Shown piece by piece: positions 1 to 10,345 of a stretch of 64,000 nt of DNA. Position numbers and translations under genes: made by a program. The DNA comes from Liopterus haemorrhoidalis (Eukaryota > Arthropoda > Insecta > Coleoptera > Dytiscidae), in NCBI GenBank assembly GCA_963971575.1, contig OZ020611.1, forward strand, positions 226,664,260-226,728,259. Direction: 5' to 3'. Numbering within the stretch: position 1 is the stretch's first letter; every line of letters starts with the position of its first letter. The notes below the pieces were generated by a model. It was not told the origin of the DNA and made no database searches. It was given only the letters and a program-made list of their open reading frames with translations.

Positions 1-758
1 AGGGAATAAATCATTGTATTAAAAAAAAATTTAAAGTGAAGTTAAAATTTCACTTAGCCGATGTAACTAGTGTATTTTCTGCCGAAGCTTTCTGTCTCCT
101 GAAGGCAGTAGAAGAAGTAAAAAAACAACACAGAAGGTCCTCGTACATACGTCACACACTGTAACTCACTAAGTGTAATACAAGGAGTCCAGAAATCGCG
201 TACCACCAATCATGTCGCCCCGAAGATTCAAGAATCCATCCATGAAGCCATTAGTGGAGGTAAGAAAATGATTCTTATGTGGGTACCTTCGCACATAAGG
301 ATAGAAGGCAACGAAGAAGCTGACCAACTGGCAAAAGAAGCTATAAATAGTGAACTAGTAGATATGCATATACCTAGCTATGACTTGAAGAATTCTATTC
401 GAAGAAAAATGGAAGAAAAATGGAAAATTGCATGGCAAAACATAGCAGACACCAATCATCGCCATAGAATAAAAGGTACTGTAAAACAGTGGAATTGTAC
501 GAACAGAAGAGAACAAGTCATACTGACAAGATTGAGATTTGACCATACTATGTACAAAAGAACCGATCACCAATATGCAGTACATGCAATACTAGACTAA
601 ATGTGGAACACATCTTCCTAAAGTGTGACCAGTACCAAAGGCAAAGATACTCAAACTCCTTACCAACTACAATTAAGGACCTGCTAGCCAACAACACGGA
701 CACAGATTCCCGGGATATCCAATTCTTAAAGGACATAAACATAGCCTCAAAAATATAA
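1..758 (+). pseudogene. LINE (non-LTR retrotransposon) RNase H and C-terminal tail, frameshifted
   Basis: This is the 3' end of a non-LTR retrotransposon polyprotein. In one frame near 55-170 a stretch reads FSAEAFCLLKAVEEV, and after a frameshift the sequence to 600 reads MWVPSHIRIEGNEEADQLAK, the classic C-terminal half of a LINE RNase H domain. A second frameshift near 590 restores TRLNVEHIFLKCDQY (H and C of the terminal zinc knuckle) up to TAA at 756-758. RNase H plus a terminal knuckle is typical of R1/I/jockey-type LINEs. The 5' part lies outside the window. Broken by at least two frameshifts, so a relic. Confidence 0.8.
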
Positions 759-832
759 CTATCCAACTTAATGAAAATACTACTTATATAATATATTGTT
801 AAAACTATATGTACAGTCTCACACAAATGTAT

Positions 833-1249
833 ATACCGGGTGAATTATTTAAGGAGCAACATACATGTTTCACATATAATGTTAATTAAGTGAGTTATTT
901 CATTTGCAGCATAGCAAATTATGAAAGCAAGATCATATCCATGACAACAGATATGCAATGGTGATTAGATATAATAGTTATTTGACATGATAAAGTTCCA
1001 AATCGGCTAAAAAATAGTAAATTAGAAACAATAAAGGAATTTTTATTAGTTTGTTTATATTTACATACAAACAAAAATAATTATGTCCTTAGTAGCTAAG
1101 TACAAAAAATATTTTAAAAAATAATATTTTGTCCTTACTATGGATACGATAAACATTTGTTTTATGGCTATGTTGCTTTTGAAATAACTAATTTCAATAA
1201 CATTATATGTGAAACATGTATGTTGCTCCTTAAATAATTCACCCGGTAT
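833..1249. mobile_element. MITE with long terminal inverted repeats
   Basis: The left end ATACCGGGTGAATTATTTAA is repeated in inverse orientation at the right end (...CACCCGGTAT). The near-perfect inverted repeat covers about 52 bp (833-884 and 1199-1249). It continues imperfectly inward: a GAGTTATTTCATTTGC block faces a GAAATAACTAATTTC block. The interior is AT-rich with no coding sequence. I could not settle the target duplication (AT/TA-like) or the superfamily. It lies just downstream of the LINE tail. Confidence 0.8.
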
Positions 1250-1321
1250 GTAATATTAACATAGGTGACATATGTATCTGGTGGCCAATAGCCTGAGAAG
1301 CTGAGGCAACCATTAATTAGT

Positions 1322-1575
1322 TTATTTTATTTATTTTTTTAAATTTATTTTACATCGGTCTATTTCTGCAACGAGGCTAATCGCCGATGCCAGGGGGCAA
1401 GCTCCTACACCTGGATGAGGGTTGAATGATTTTGAAAATGGGAGTAATGTAAACATATTATTCTCGCCCGAATAATATCACCAACGAAGGAGGCTCGAAC
1501 CACCGACCGCCCAGCCCAGACTATTTACACAAGTCTAAACCGCACGACTCACTGCGCTCGAACACTCCGTTGGCT
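1322..1575 (-). mobile_element. tRNA-derived SINE, copy 1
   Basis: Reverse-strand copy of the SINE also present at 52010 and 62507. It has a 5' tRNA-like head (GAGCGCAGTGAGTCGTGCGG, with B-box GGTTCGAGCC at 1492-1501), a conserved body with GGTGTAGGAGCTTGCCCCCT and GGCATCGGCGATTAGCC, and an AT-rich tail. Flanking direct repeats ATTAATTAGT at 1312-1321 and 1576-1585 are the likely target-site duplication. This copy has extra bases in the tRNA part compared with the others. Confidence 0.85.
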
Positions 1576-1585
1576 ATTAATTAGT

Positions 1586-2646
1586 ATAAATTTAAAAAAA
1601 AATATGTCGGATATTAAATTAAAATTCCTAGTACATAAACGGAAGAAGATAATTCTTGAAACATTGTTGATTTTGGTGGAAAAAGATCTAGGCATCCAGA
1701 ATTTAGTCGAGCTGTTTAATTTACTAAATATTTACTTACGAAACCCTGAAATGTGTGAAAATTCACTACGTATCAATTTTTTTTTCATAACTCCGATCTC
1801 TTGAATGCCGTACTCAAACGACTAAAGAGATAAAAGAAAATTTTGAGGCTTCAATTTAACAAATAATTCTTCTAGAAGTGAAAAAGATGGTGGTCGCGGT
1901 GCGTAGCTGTTGCAGGAGACTATTTCGAAGGGGGCCATTTTATTTTTCACTATTTTTTTTTATTAATAATGTTTATGACGCTAGTTTTTGATGAAAACTC
2001 ATACATATTTTTACGTACAATTCTAAAATTTAGAACAGCTGTATATCTGGATACAAGGAAATAACCTTAATTAATTTAACAAAAAAAAAGTATCTTTCAG
2101 CAACTATCCTTAGAATAAATTTTGCAACAAAATATAATAAATCACAAAATCCGTCATTTAATTTTATTTAATTTGGTTAAAAGCAAACTGCGCATAAAAT
2201 ATTTAATTAAACTTGTAATCGTGCAGTTGGGGTTGTCCTTAGACAGGCTAGATCTGTCTAATTTAGGCCGTGCGAACGATGGACGATGTGGCATGTTTGA
2301 GATGTTGACATGTGTAATGAGGACGAAGATGATATATTCGTGTCATATTTATGACGATGCAAAATTGCATTGCTCCCATTCTTGTAACAATCGTAATTTG
2401 GCACACCTAACCAATCAACTGTCTCGCTTATAAACACACCGATAGAACATATGTGCAGGGGTGGATAAAATTGCACCAGAGTGCATCGTACGACAATTCT
2501 TTGTTAGGTTTAGTGTTTCATCAAAAATCGCTTTTCAAATTTATTTGTAAAACGGTTTATTTATGTCAAGGAGCATATTATTTTCTATATATTTTAGGAA
2601 AACTTAATGAACCCTTAAATAAATTATTACCCTTATTATGATTATC
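1586..2646. other. AT-rich intergenic DNA, with one family A/B head remnant
   Basis: No gene is supported. At 1738-1785 a reverse-oriented copy of the family A/B head is visible (AAACCCTGAAATGTGTGAAA, then ATTCACTACGTATCAA). The rest holds only short, low-complexity open frames without motifs. Confidence 0.6.
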
Positions 2647-3991
2647 AGGGTTTTTAGGGTAGACACCTCATGTATCTGTTCTCTTAGCCAAACCTCTGAA
2701 CATAAAAAGTTGAAATTTGGTATGCTTGTACAACCCTCACATAGGAAAAATATAGAGAGTTCAAAAGAACACATCGTGCGATAAATATAAAGAAATATGT
2801 ATTTAATGAATATATATATATTTAAATTTTGAATAGGCTATCAAATCAAATCTCGTAATGCATGGATAAAAAAACAAATTTTTATTTTTGCAAAGCATTT
2901 TTTTAAATGTGATTTTCGCCAAAAATACGTAAAAAACTTTTGCCTCCACCTTATTTCATAATGGGGTTGATCTAAAATACTGAAGAAAAAATCTTAATAA
3001 TGTATATTGATAGGACCCGGAATAGTTTTTGTTCAGATTAATTTTTCGAAAATTATAGATTATTCTTATTACAATTTTTATCATTTTAGTAATCGAAATA
3101 GACACCGTCTCTTTCGGTTACTGTATTAATAATTTCATAAATAATAATTATATGTTTTAATTTGTAAAACATGATGTAATGAGCAGAGCCGTAGCAATGT
3201 TTTTGGCGCCCTTAGCAAATAAATTTAATTAACATTAAAAAGCGCCCTTTTAATAGACAGGTAAAAATACCTAAGTTATAACCTAAAAAAAAGGTCCTCG
3301 CTTCTAAAATACAAGTCATGACACAAAAAACACACGATGGCGCCCCTGGCACTTGCCCTGATGCCATTGCGTTGCTACGGCTCTGATAATGAGTAGACCA
3401 TAAATCAGCAAATTATATTAAGGAGGTCATCTACGAAAACCTAAAAACACATAGAGAAAATATTTTTATTTTGGGGCCGTGGTTTATTTATTTTTTTCCA
3501 ATGGAGAAGACAGAAAAAAGAACTTCAAATTATAGAAACATTCTTTTTTTTTTAAATTTTGAATCAACAAGAGAATTTTTATTATGATTTTAGACATTTA
3601 AAAAACTGCTTTCCGTTCTTCGACGACTTCAGAGCTTTCATTTGATATTACACAATACATTTTAAAATAATATATATATTTTTTTTTCAACTAGACAAAT
3701 TTGCTTGTTTATTCATGTATTAAGAAGTTTCACAGGATAACCCATTCAAAATTTGTAAAAATATTTATTTTTAATTAAATACATATTTGTATATATTTAT
3801 TCCGAGATATGTTTTTTGAATTCTTTGTATTTTTCCTATATGTCAGCTATAGTTGTATAAGCATGCGCAATTTCTATATTCAGCCGTATGACTACAATTT
3901 CTACTGTACAGAGAGACAGGCAGACAGACAAACAGACAGACACAGGAGAGACGTAATAAGGGTTTTTTGGTGGTAATACCTATTAAACCCT
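2647..3991. mobile_element. Family B element with inverted arms (B1)
   Basis: The left arm (about 2647-3075) and right arm (about 3540-3991) are diverged inverted copies of the family B tail. Both contain the AAATTTGGTATGCTTGTACA/TGTATAAGCATGC block, a CCTATATG/CACATAGGAAAAATA block and an AAATTTTGAAT block. Both end in AGGGTTTTTAGGG or TAAACCCT. The right arm carries a CAGA-type microsatellite (about 3910-3945). The core is interrupted by the hAT MITE at 3184. Two oppositely placed copies, rather than one foldback element, would look the same. Confidence 0.6.
3184..3385. mobile_element. hAT-type MITE with near-perfect 8-bp TSD
   Basis: Terminal inverted repeats CAGAGCCGTAGCAATG and CATTGCGTTGCTACGGCTCTG. 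It is flanked by GTAATGAG (3176-3183) and ATAATGAG (3386-3393), an 8-bp duplication with one change, as made by hAT transposases. The interior has GGCGCCC blocks and AAAAAAAAGGTCCTC-type repeats, shared with the elements at 34043 and 13349. Non-autonomous, 202 bp, nested in B1. Confidence 0.85.
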
Positions 3992-4109
3992 AAAAAGATA
4001 TTTAAATTTACCGGGTAGCAGATCAATAGAAAATAATGTTAATATTAATATAGACACCGATTATCAAAATATTTTTGTTGCCTTTAAATTTGATCCACTA
4101 GATCTAGTG

Positions 4110-4364
4110 CAGCGGTCGGGGAACCAGGGTAAATTACCCCAAATGAGGTAAAAATGAAATTTTTGGGGGTAATAAGGAAATTTTTCCAATTTGCTATTTT
4201 ATAAACGTGTTAGTAGCGCACTAAGGAAAAGGGCGCTGAGGAGCTTGAGGGGCGCCATTGCAAAGGTGAGGACATTTTTTTTGGTTGTTCACTTAATTTT
4301 TTTTTTTTTTCGGTGTAAAGGAATATATCTTTGGGTAATGGGTAAAAATGTTCCCCGACACCTG
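4110..4364. mobile_element. hAT-like MITE
   Basis: The ends CAGCGGTCGGGGAACC and GTTCCCCGACACCTG form imperfect inverted repeats. The flanking octamers ATCTAGTG and CTCTATAG agree only partly. The interior (about 4208-4290) contains an inverted fragment of the 34043-type MITE (AAAAGGGCGC, GAGCTTGAGGGGCGCC, GGTGAGGACATTTTTTTT). The element abuts the next hAT element through a shared target octamer. Confidence 0.65.
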
Positions 4365-4519
4365 CTCTATAGCAGTGGTTCCAACCGGGGGTGCCGGCAC
4401 CCCCAGGTGTGCGGGAAAGCATTTTGAGGGGTGCGAGACGATTTATAGAAATTTCTAAAATTTATATAAAAATGTAGTTTTACATTTAGTCTAGTATTTA
4501 AATTTTAAATAGTCTAGAT

Positions 4520-5326
4520 CATAGGTTCTCAAACTGGGGTACGCGTACCCCTGGGGGTACGCGAAGCATCTATTGGGGGTACGCGAGATCATTCACATAA
4601 AGTTAACGCATTGATAAAAAAATTAAAAACGATGGAGGAATGTGTGTCTGATAAAAATCTGCAGTCGTTTCCAAATTTGGAAAATTTCGTGTCGGAACAT
4701 GAAACAAAAATTGACAATAATCTTATTAAAAATATTAAAATTCATTGTAAAATGCTCGCAGAATCTTTTGAAAAATATTTTCAAGAAGACTTTTCCGAAA
4801 TGCTATGGATAAGGAAGCCATTCGCTATTGAAAAGTATCCATCAAATCTCAATAATAATAATAAAGAGTCATTGATGGAAATATCGTGCGATGGAGATTT
4901 AAAAATGAAGTTTAATGAATTGAAACTTGAAGAGTTCTGGCTCATGGCTAAAAGTGAATATCCAGAATTAGCCAAACAAGCATTATTGTTTTTAATACCT
5001 TTTTCAACAACTTATCTCTGTGAATGTGGGTTTTCCTCCATGGTGATTTTAAAAAACAAATATCGAAATAAATTAAATATCGATCCTAATATGCGGTTAA
5101 AATTGAGTAATCGAGAGCCCGATATTGAATCACTTATTTCAAGCATGCAGCTTCATCCTTCCCACTAAAGTTGGTAAGTGTATTTTCATGTAGGTTTTTT
5201 TCAGTCAAGTCTGCTTTGTTTAACAATTTTCAAATTGTTCCGATTTTTTTTTACCTTTTTGGGGGTACGCGCCTGATCTGGAATTGACATAAAGGGTACT
5301 CAAAAAAAAAAGTTTGAGAACCTATG
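4520..5326 (+). mobile_element. Internally deleted hAT transposon, nested, perfect 8-bp TSD
   Basis: The 16-bp inverted repeats CATAGGTTCTCAAACT and AGTTTGAGAACCTATG are perfect. GTCTAGAT is duplicated on both sides (4512-4519 and 5327-5334). The subterminal sequences share GGGGGTACGCG. The element keeps the 3' end of a transposase gene (4611-5168) but is far too short for a complete hAT transposase, so it is non-autonomous. The perfect TIR and TSD point to a fairly recent insertion. Confidence 0.92.
4611..5168 (+). pseudogene. hAT transposase C-terminal fragment (dimerisation region)
   Basis: An open 185-codon frame matches the C-terminal part of hAT transposases of the ZBED5/Buster-like group. 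Around residues 108-120 EEFWLMAKSEYPELAKQALL, and around 130-153 PFSTTYLCECGFSSM followed by LKNKYRNKL, form the conserved hAT dimerisation motif. The tail IESLISSMQLHPSH also fits the family. The BED finger and the first part of the RNase H-like catalytic domain are missing, so it cannot be an active transposase. The first methionine is arbitrary, since the 5' boundary is an internal deletion. Confidence 0.85.
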
Positions 5327-5539
5327 GTCTAGATGATAAATTTTAACGAAATATTCATGCGATTTCCTATTTTTTTGCTCTTCACTTTTTATTTTGATCA
5401 ATTTGAAATATAAATAATATGACTCAACTGAAAAAATCTGAACACATTTTTTATGGGTGTGCAGGAGCTTATTTTCACATTCAAAGGGGTGCTCACCACA
5501 AAAAAGGTTGGGAACCACTGCTCTAGAGCGTAAATAACT

Positions 5540-5660
5540 CTTGTCGCCCAGATGTGCATTGCTCAACTAACCTTTGCTCAATTGTCCATCGCCCAATTGT
5601 CCTCCACCCAGTTGACCAACACCCATTCGCCGTTACCCAATTATCCATGTCCGTTTACCA
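5540..5660. repeat. Degenerate minisatellite (GCCCAATTGTCC-type)
   Basis: Imperfect repeats of about 15-17 bp centred on GCCCAATTGTCC (variants CTCAATTGTCC, CCCAGTTGACC, CCCAATTATCC). The motif resembles the arm repeats of the Foldback-like element at 59520, so this may be a decayed arm of such an element. The open frame across it is a by-product of the repeat. Confidence 0.55.
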
Positions 5661-6767
5661 GATGCCTACTAAATCCTGAAATGTGTGAAAATTCGCCAGT
5701 TTTTTTGTACTGTTGTCATTTCAAGAAAATCTGATGCACCCTTTTCATGTGATGATTGGTGATTCAAATTCTAATAGACCGATCTTGAAAAGATATTCTT
5801 GAATTTTAGTTTATTAGTTATCTTCTAACCAGCAGTAGCTGATCACCGTACCGGTGCAAAAAGCGCGCGTTTGGAGCCTAATAATCTCAGGGGCCTCAAA
5901 AATAAAACTAGGAAGGTCGCAAAGAAAAAATATTTAGAAGAGGGGGAGATGAAAATTAGCCTGATCCTGGGGTCCTCCAAGTGCTTAAAATGCCACTGCT
6001 AAGCAGAGCGAAAATATTAAACATCTCACCTACTAATAGAATAAAGTAATTGCTATGTTTATGAAATTTCAGACACTATTGTAGGCCATTTATTTATTTT
6101 TAAGAACCCACCACTCACACCAACTAACGTACGTAATAAAATGATTACATACCAAAGTTGACATGAATGTTTACAAGAGCCTGTTACAAAATAGCTAACA
6201 GAGAACAACAATACAATACAAAATAATTCTGTTAGAGTTGAAAATATCAGTTTGGAATCTGGTCGTCTTTAAGTTATGCATACCAATAATATCATTGTGT
6301 GTTGTATATGGTGCATTGAGGCTAGCCATAGCTATCGCCGCACTCACAGAGAGGTATAGCTATATCGGTATGTTGGAGGTGGGTCGCCAAGCACAATATG
6401 TTCATATCTATTAGCTGGTGACGTGGACCAAAGAAGATCGTATTATGTGCAAATCCGATAATTGAGACCATTATCTTTACCGTACAGCGAACGTACCACT
6501 CTCTACTAGTGCCGCGCCGCGCGATCTTCTACTCATATATACACATTTAGAACGAATCATTTTCCATTCCTAGCCAGCCAATAGATGCCACTTTACATTT
6601 TTATTTCTATACGAAACAATTTGTGTTCGTAAAATTTATAACATACTGGACGTATTGCTAATTTGTATTTTTCATCGTGGGACATTTATTCGCAAAATTG
6701 TTTAAATTTAATATAATGCATAGATATATAATCAAAGGTACTATATATAGGTATATAATCAAAGTAT
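5661..6767. other. No gene seen; head remnant and possible hAT scar
   Basis: At 5668-5700 there is a decayed family A/B head (AAATCCTGAAATGTGTGAAA). A stretch at about 5831-6002 has hAT-like ends (CAGCAGTAGCTG and CCACTGCTA) but no matching flanking octamer. From 6060 to 6767 I recognise nothing. Confidence 0.4.
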
Positions 6768-6890
6768 AGTGGCTGCCTGGTAAGATAGTTGCCTACCAAG
6801 CACAGAGGTGCCGGTTCAAATCTCATGTACCAATTCGCAATTTTCACCTTCCGGTACTTCGGTAAGCCGTAGAGAATGAACTGCAATTTA
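6768..6890 (+). mobile_element. Possible tRNA-derived SINE fragment
   Basis: The sequence GTGGCTGCCTGGTAAGATAG, then TTGCCTACCAAGCACAGAGG, then GGTTCAAATC has an A-box-like and a B-box-like motif at tRNA spacing. The CCTACCAAGC anticodon-arm pattern is common in insect tRNA-derived SINEs. No cloverleaf with a complete acceptor stem is evident, so a functional tRNA is unlikely. It abuts mariner D1. Confidence 0.4.
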
Positions 6891-7708
6891 CGTGGGTTAC
6901 CTTTTATGTTTTTACAAACGACCACTAGATAGCAATATTGAAATGTGTCATTAATATATTCGTAAAAATTGACCTTTGTTATTGTGAAATCAGAGGCAGC
7001 TTATAAATTTACCGAGTAGTTTGTTGACAGTGAGCGTTAAAAAAAAGCAAGTTTGTCAAAAAGTGGATATTACTGGTGAAGGTTTTCGTTGGTTGATTTT
7101 TTACGATTTTAGTAAAGGCCTAACTCAACAACAATGCATAGATTCGCTTCGTTTAACTTTTGGTAATGAAGCACCATCAGAAAATACTGTTTATAATTGG
7201 TTTGCAGAATTTCGTCGTGGTCGTGCGTCCGTCAGTGATGAATCTCGTGAAGGTCGACCAAAATGGGTTGTTATACAAAAAAATATTGATGCTGTGCGCA
7301 AAATGATTCAATAAGATTGGCATGTGACTTACCGTGACATAGAGGCATCCTTTGGCATATCGCAGACTGCAATACATTCGATTTTGCATGAACATTTAGC
7401 TGTGAAAAAGATCTGTTCCCGATGGATTACGCACAATTTGACCGAAGCTCAAAAAATGCTCGTATTGATTGGTGTAAGGGAATCATAAAAACAATTCAAC
7501 TTATGCACTGTAAAATGCCTATACGACAGCGTTACTGGTGACGATATTTGAATTGTTCATATGATTCGGAAAATAAGCAACAATCTACTATTTGGGTCTT
7601 CCAAGATGAACCGAAACCAACAAAAGTTGTTCGTTCACAAAGCACTTTCAAAAAAATGATCGCTTGTTTCCTCGGTTGTACTGGACATGTCGCAACCATT
7701 CTTTCAGA
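6891..7708 (+). pseudogene. mariner transposon D1 with truncated transposase
   Basis: The left TIR CGTGGGTTACCTTTTATG is preceded by TA. From 7021 the frame encodes GEGFRWLIFYDFSKGLTQQQ and then NTVYNWFAEFRRGRASVSDE, the N-terminal helix-turn-helix region of a mariner transposase. A TAA follows MIQ at 7312-7314, where homologous copies read MIQED. Further frames give DIEASFGISQTAIHSILHEH and TIWVFQDEPKPTKVV. Coding similarity ends at about 7708 where another element begins, so the catalytic C-terminus is lost. Same family as 28905 and 42341. Confidence 0.88.
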
Positions 7709-8198
7709 CTACCGGTTTCCAACCTGTGCTCCGCGGAACCCTAAGTGCTTCGGGTGCACTTTTCAGGGGCTCCGCAGCCGTAAATAAAATAAATAAAAAT
7801 TGAATAAAAGTAAACTAATTAGGAATAAAAAAAATCAAAATAAGGAACCTGGAAATTACATTCTGAACAAAAATTTGCCAAGTTGAATGTATGTTCGAGT
7901 GATTTCTGACTCTATCCGATTTATGACTCTAGCTGGAATGTGATCGGCGAGATGCATTGTTGTTTGAATAATCTGCGTGTATTTTAATTATTTGCTTCAT
8001 TTTATATAAATCTGTCTATCTATCAATAAGTTAGCTGCGAAAGAGAAATGTGAATTTATAGTGAAAAAATCTACCCCCTCTCCCGTAACATTACTTCTAA
8101 ACACCATTAACTTGTAAACATAGTGCAGGCCTAAGGGGCTCCGCCATAGAAATTGATTCTAAAAGGGCTCCGCAAATCAAAAAGGTTGGGAACCACTG
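7709..8198. mobile_element. hAT-like MITE interrupting mariner D1
   Basis: The left end CCGGTTTCCAACCTGTGCTC and right end AAGGTTGGGAACCACTG form hAT-style inverted repeats, with shared subterminal GCTCCGC blocks. The first bases of the left TIR and the 8-bp duplication are not clear. The mariner reading frame stops exactly at the left edge and does not resume on the right. Confidence 0.65.
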
Positions 8199-8689
8199 TT
8201 TTTGAGGATCATATTATGTCCTTATAATATGGAGCTACAGGTGATAGGTTGCTAAATAAAGTTGATCCTCCTTCAATTATTAAAAGTTATTAGATTTCAA
8301 AATATAATTCCGCGTCTACCAAGAAAACAAACTATATGTTTATGAAATTTTATATGTATTGTATATACCTACAACTAAATTATTACCGAAAATACTTACG
8401 GTGAAAAAATCAAATGGTGAACTACAAAAACTTATTTATTTTTATGAACTACATATTTATGTATAGGTTATAGACGTGGTTTGGTTATCCAAGTACACAA
8501 ACACTGTTACTGAATGGTCAAAATACAACTGAGCATATTGAAACAAGTTACAAATTTATTAGAATAATAGGGATTAAGATAAGATAATTAACCAACTAAT
8601 CACCACATTAATTAAATATTTTTTTAACGAAAATTTCCAAATAGAGTGTTTTTTGTGGTATTATTAATTTTTTAAAATACACTCATACC
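8199..8689. other. AT-rich DNA, nothing recognised
   Basis: No coding frame, repeat end or motif could be supported here. Confidence 0.6.
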
Positions 8690-8999
8690 TCGCTATACGG
8701 CCGCTCTTTATACGGCTTTTCGCTATAACGGCCTTCTTTAATTATGGCACTTTTTCGATATACGGCCCAAAATGTTTCGTTAAACGGCCAAAAAAATAAT
8801 AAATGTGAAAAAAATACAGCCAGAAAGAATAAAAACTAATGATCCTTAAGTTGATTCTATTTTTGAACTTCGACAAACCATATTGAACCTAGCAAATGAT
8901 CTTGGTTTTGGGAATTCGGAATTGATTCGTTATACGGCTTTTCGCTTTGCGGCCAACTTATTCGGAACGTATCTAGGCCGTAAAGGAGAGGTATTAGTG
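8690..8999. mobile_element. pogo/Tigger-like MITE
   Basis: The ends CACTCATACCTCGCTATACG and GGAGAGGTATTAGTG form inverted repeats flanked by TA (8688-8689 and 9000-9001). CA-Y-ATACCTCG ends are typical of pogo/Tigger elements. The interior repeats TATACGG/AACGGCC motifs near both ends and has no ORF. Confidence 0.75.
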
Positions 9000-9141
9000 T
9001 ATTACACGCTTTAATAAATTCATAAATACTGAACGGACATCATTACGGACCAGACAAAAATATTCTTTTTAAGAAATACATAAGATAAAAACATTCATAT
9101 CAAGCGGCAGTTAAATTCTAATGCGTTTAATTAAATATTAA

Positions 9142-9603
9142 CCCTTTGCACTCCAGCCTAGTGACTCATATAGTATACCAACAACTCCAGTACTTTAGTT
9201 TACATTCAGTGCACATATTAGTTACTTTCGTACATTAGTAAGTTTTTGCTGTTAAGTCATTAGTAAGGGAGGTTTCTAAAAATTTTAATTTTCGTAGTTT
9301 TCCCGCCATAACTCTCCAAATATTTATCCAATCAAAAAAATGCATTTAGATAAAAGATTTGTCTTCTTATTCTAAACAATTTTTGTAATTTAAGTTTTTG
9401 CTGAAATTACACTGATTTTTCCGAGACATATTTTTAAAATTCGCAAATTATCGCCGGACGTTTCAGTGTTAAGATGAATACATGCATCAGTTTATACAAA
9501 AGCGCTCAAATAAACAAAACATGCTTGTCACCGTAGCAGCGACAGTGGATTTAAAGTTCATATTTTCAATGTCGCATTATCGGTGACAACGGAGGGCAAA
9601 GGG
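9142..9603. mobile_element. piggyBac-like MITE
   Basis: Ends CCCTTTGCACTCC and GGAGGGCAAAGGG are 13-bp inverted repeats with one mismatch. The left flank is TTAA (9138-9141); the right flank is TATA (9604-9607), apparently a decayed TTAA. TTAA insertion and CCCTTT ends are the piggyBac signature. No transposase remnant is visible. About 350 bp of unrecognised DNA follow. Confidence 0.75.
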
Positions 9604-9957
9604 TATATCGCTTCTTTAAAATTGTGAATATGATTGTGGTACAATTGTTCAAATAAGTAACTGTATTCACATTTCCAAAAATATTTGCAAAAAAATAATA
9701 AGGACACATAATATTAAAGTTTGGTCTAAAAAGTAGTGCCAAAAACTTGGACAGAACGACATTTTGAAGATACTCAACTAGAGCAGATTAAAACTACTGA
9801 ATTGGTAACACGCTACCAATTCACAACATGATCGTCTCTAACATATTTTAATTATTTTTGTCTGTAGGGCAGACTGTTTAGTGTAAGTGGCGAATTATTC
9901 ATTGCTGAAAAAAGAGTGTCTATAAACCAAAGTAAAAAGCTTTACTAATTGAACCTA

Positions 9958-10345
9958 TACAGAGATACATTTTAATGGGATCTTCTACTGCGGTTTCAAT
10001 CCAAAGATTGTTGGCAGCAGCTCTCCACGCGTCTCGATCCTGCGTCAGTCTTTTAAGTTGAACGTAAGAGAGGCAACCTAACTCCTCCATCAGCTATCCA
10101 ATGTAGTTCAGTCTGGGTCTACCCCTGCAGTTTGTGCTATCTACTGAGCCCTCCAGTATGGCATTGATTAGTCCTGCGTGTCTGATAATGTGTCTGATCC
10201 AAGAATTCCTTCTTTTACTTAGAGCATTCATCAGACACGGTCTCTCTCCAATCCTCCGAAGCGCCTCGTCATTTGTGACTCTGGCCACACTCTGCTCTTT
10301 ATTTCCGTTGCCCTGAGTGTGCAGGTCTCACTGCCGTAAAGCATG
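9958..10345 (-). pseudogene. LINE C-terminal region (endonuclease/RT type), broken
   Basis: Read on the minus strand: MLYGSETCTLRATEIKSR, a frameshift, then ARVTNDEALRRIGERPCLMN and RRNSWIRHIIRHAGL, then an in-frame TAG after RPRLNYIG, then LMEELGCLSYVQLKRLTQDR and DAWRAAANNLWIETAVEDPI. This LYGSETWTL ... RGRPRLNYI arrangement is the usual end of insect RTE/R-type LINE ORF2 proteins, downstream of the reverse transcriptase. The 5' side ends at 10345 against the ATCGATG-rich element. Confidence 0.78.

Larger units (their letters stand above)
4373..5520. mobile_element. hAT-like element, host of a nested hAT
   Basis: Left end CAGTGGTTCCAACCGGGGGT and right end GGTTGGGAACCACTG are inverted repeats. 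The flanking octamers are CTCTATAG (4365-4372) and CTCTAGAG (5521-5528), 7 of 8 identical. Without the nested insertion at 4520-5326 the element is only about 340 bp and has no coding capacity. Confidence 0.8.
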
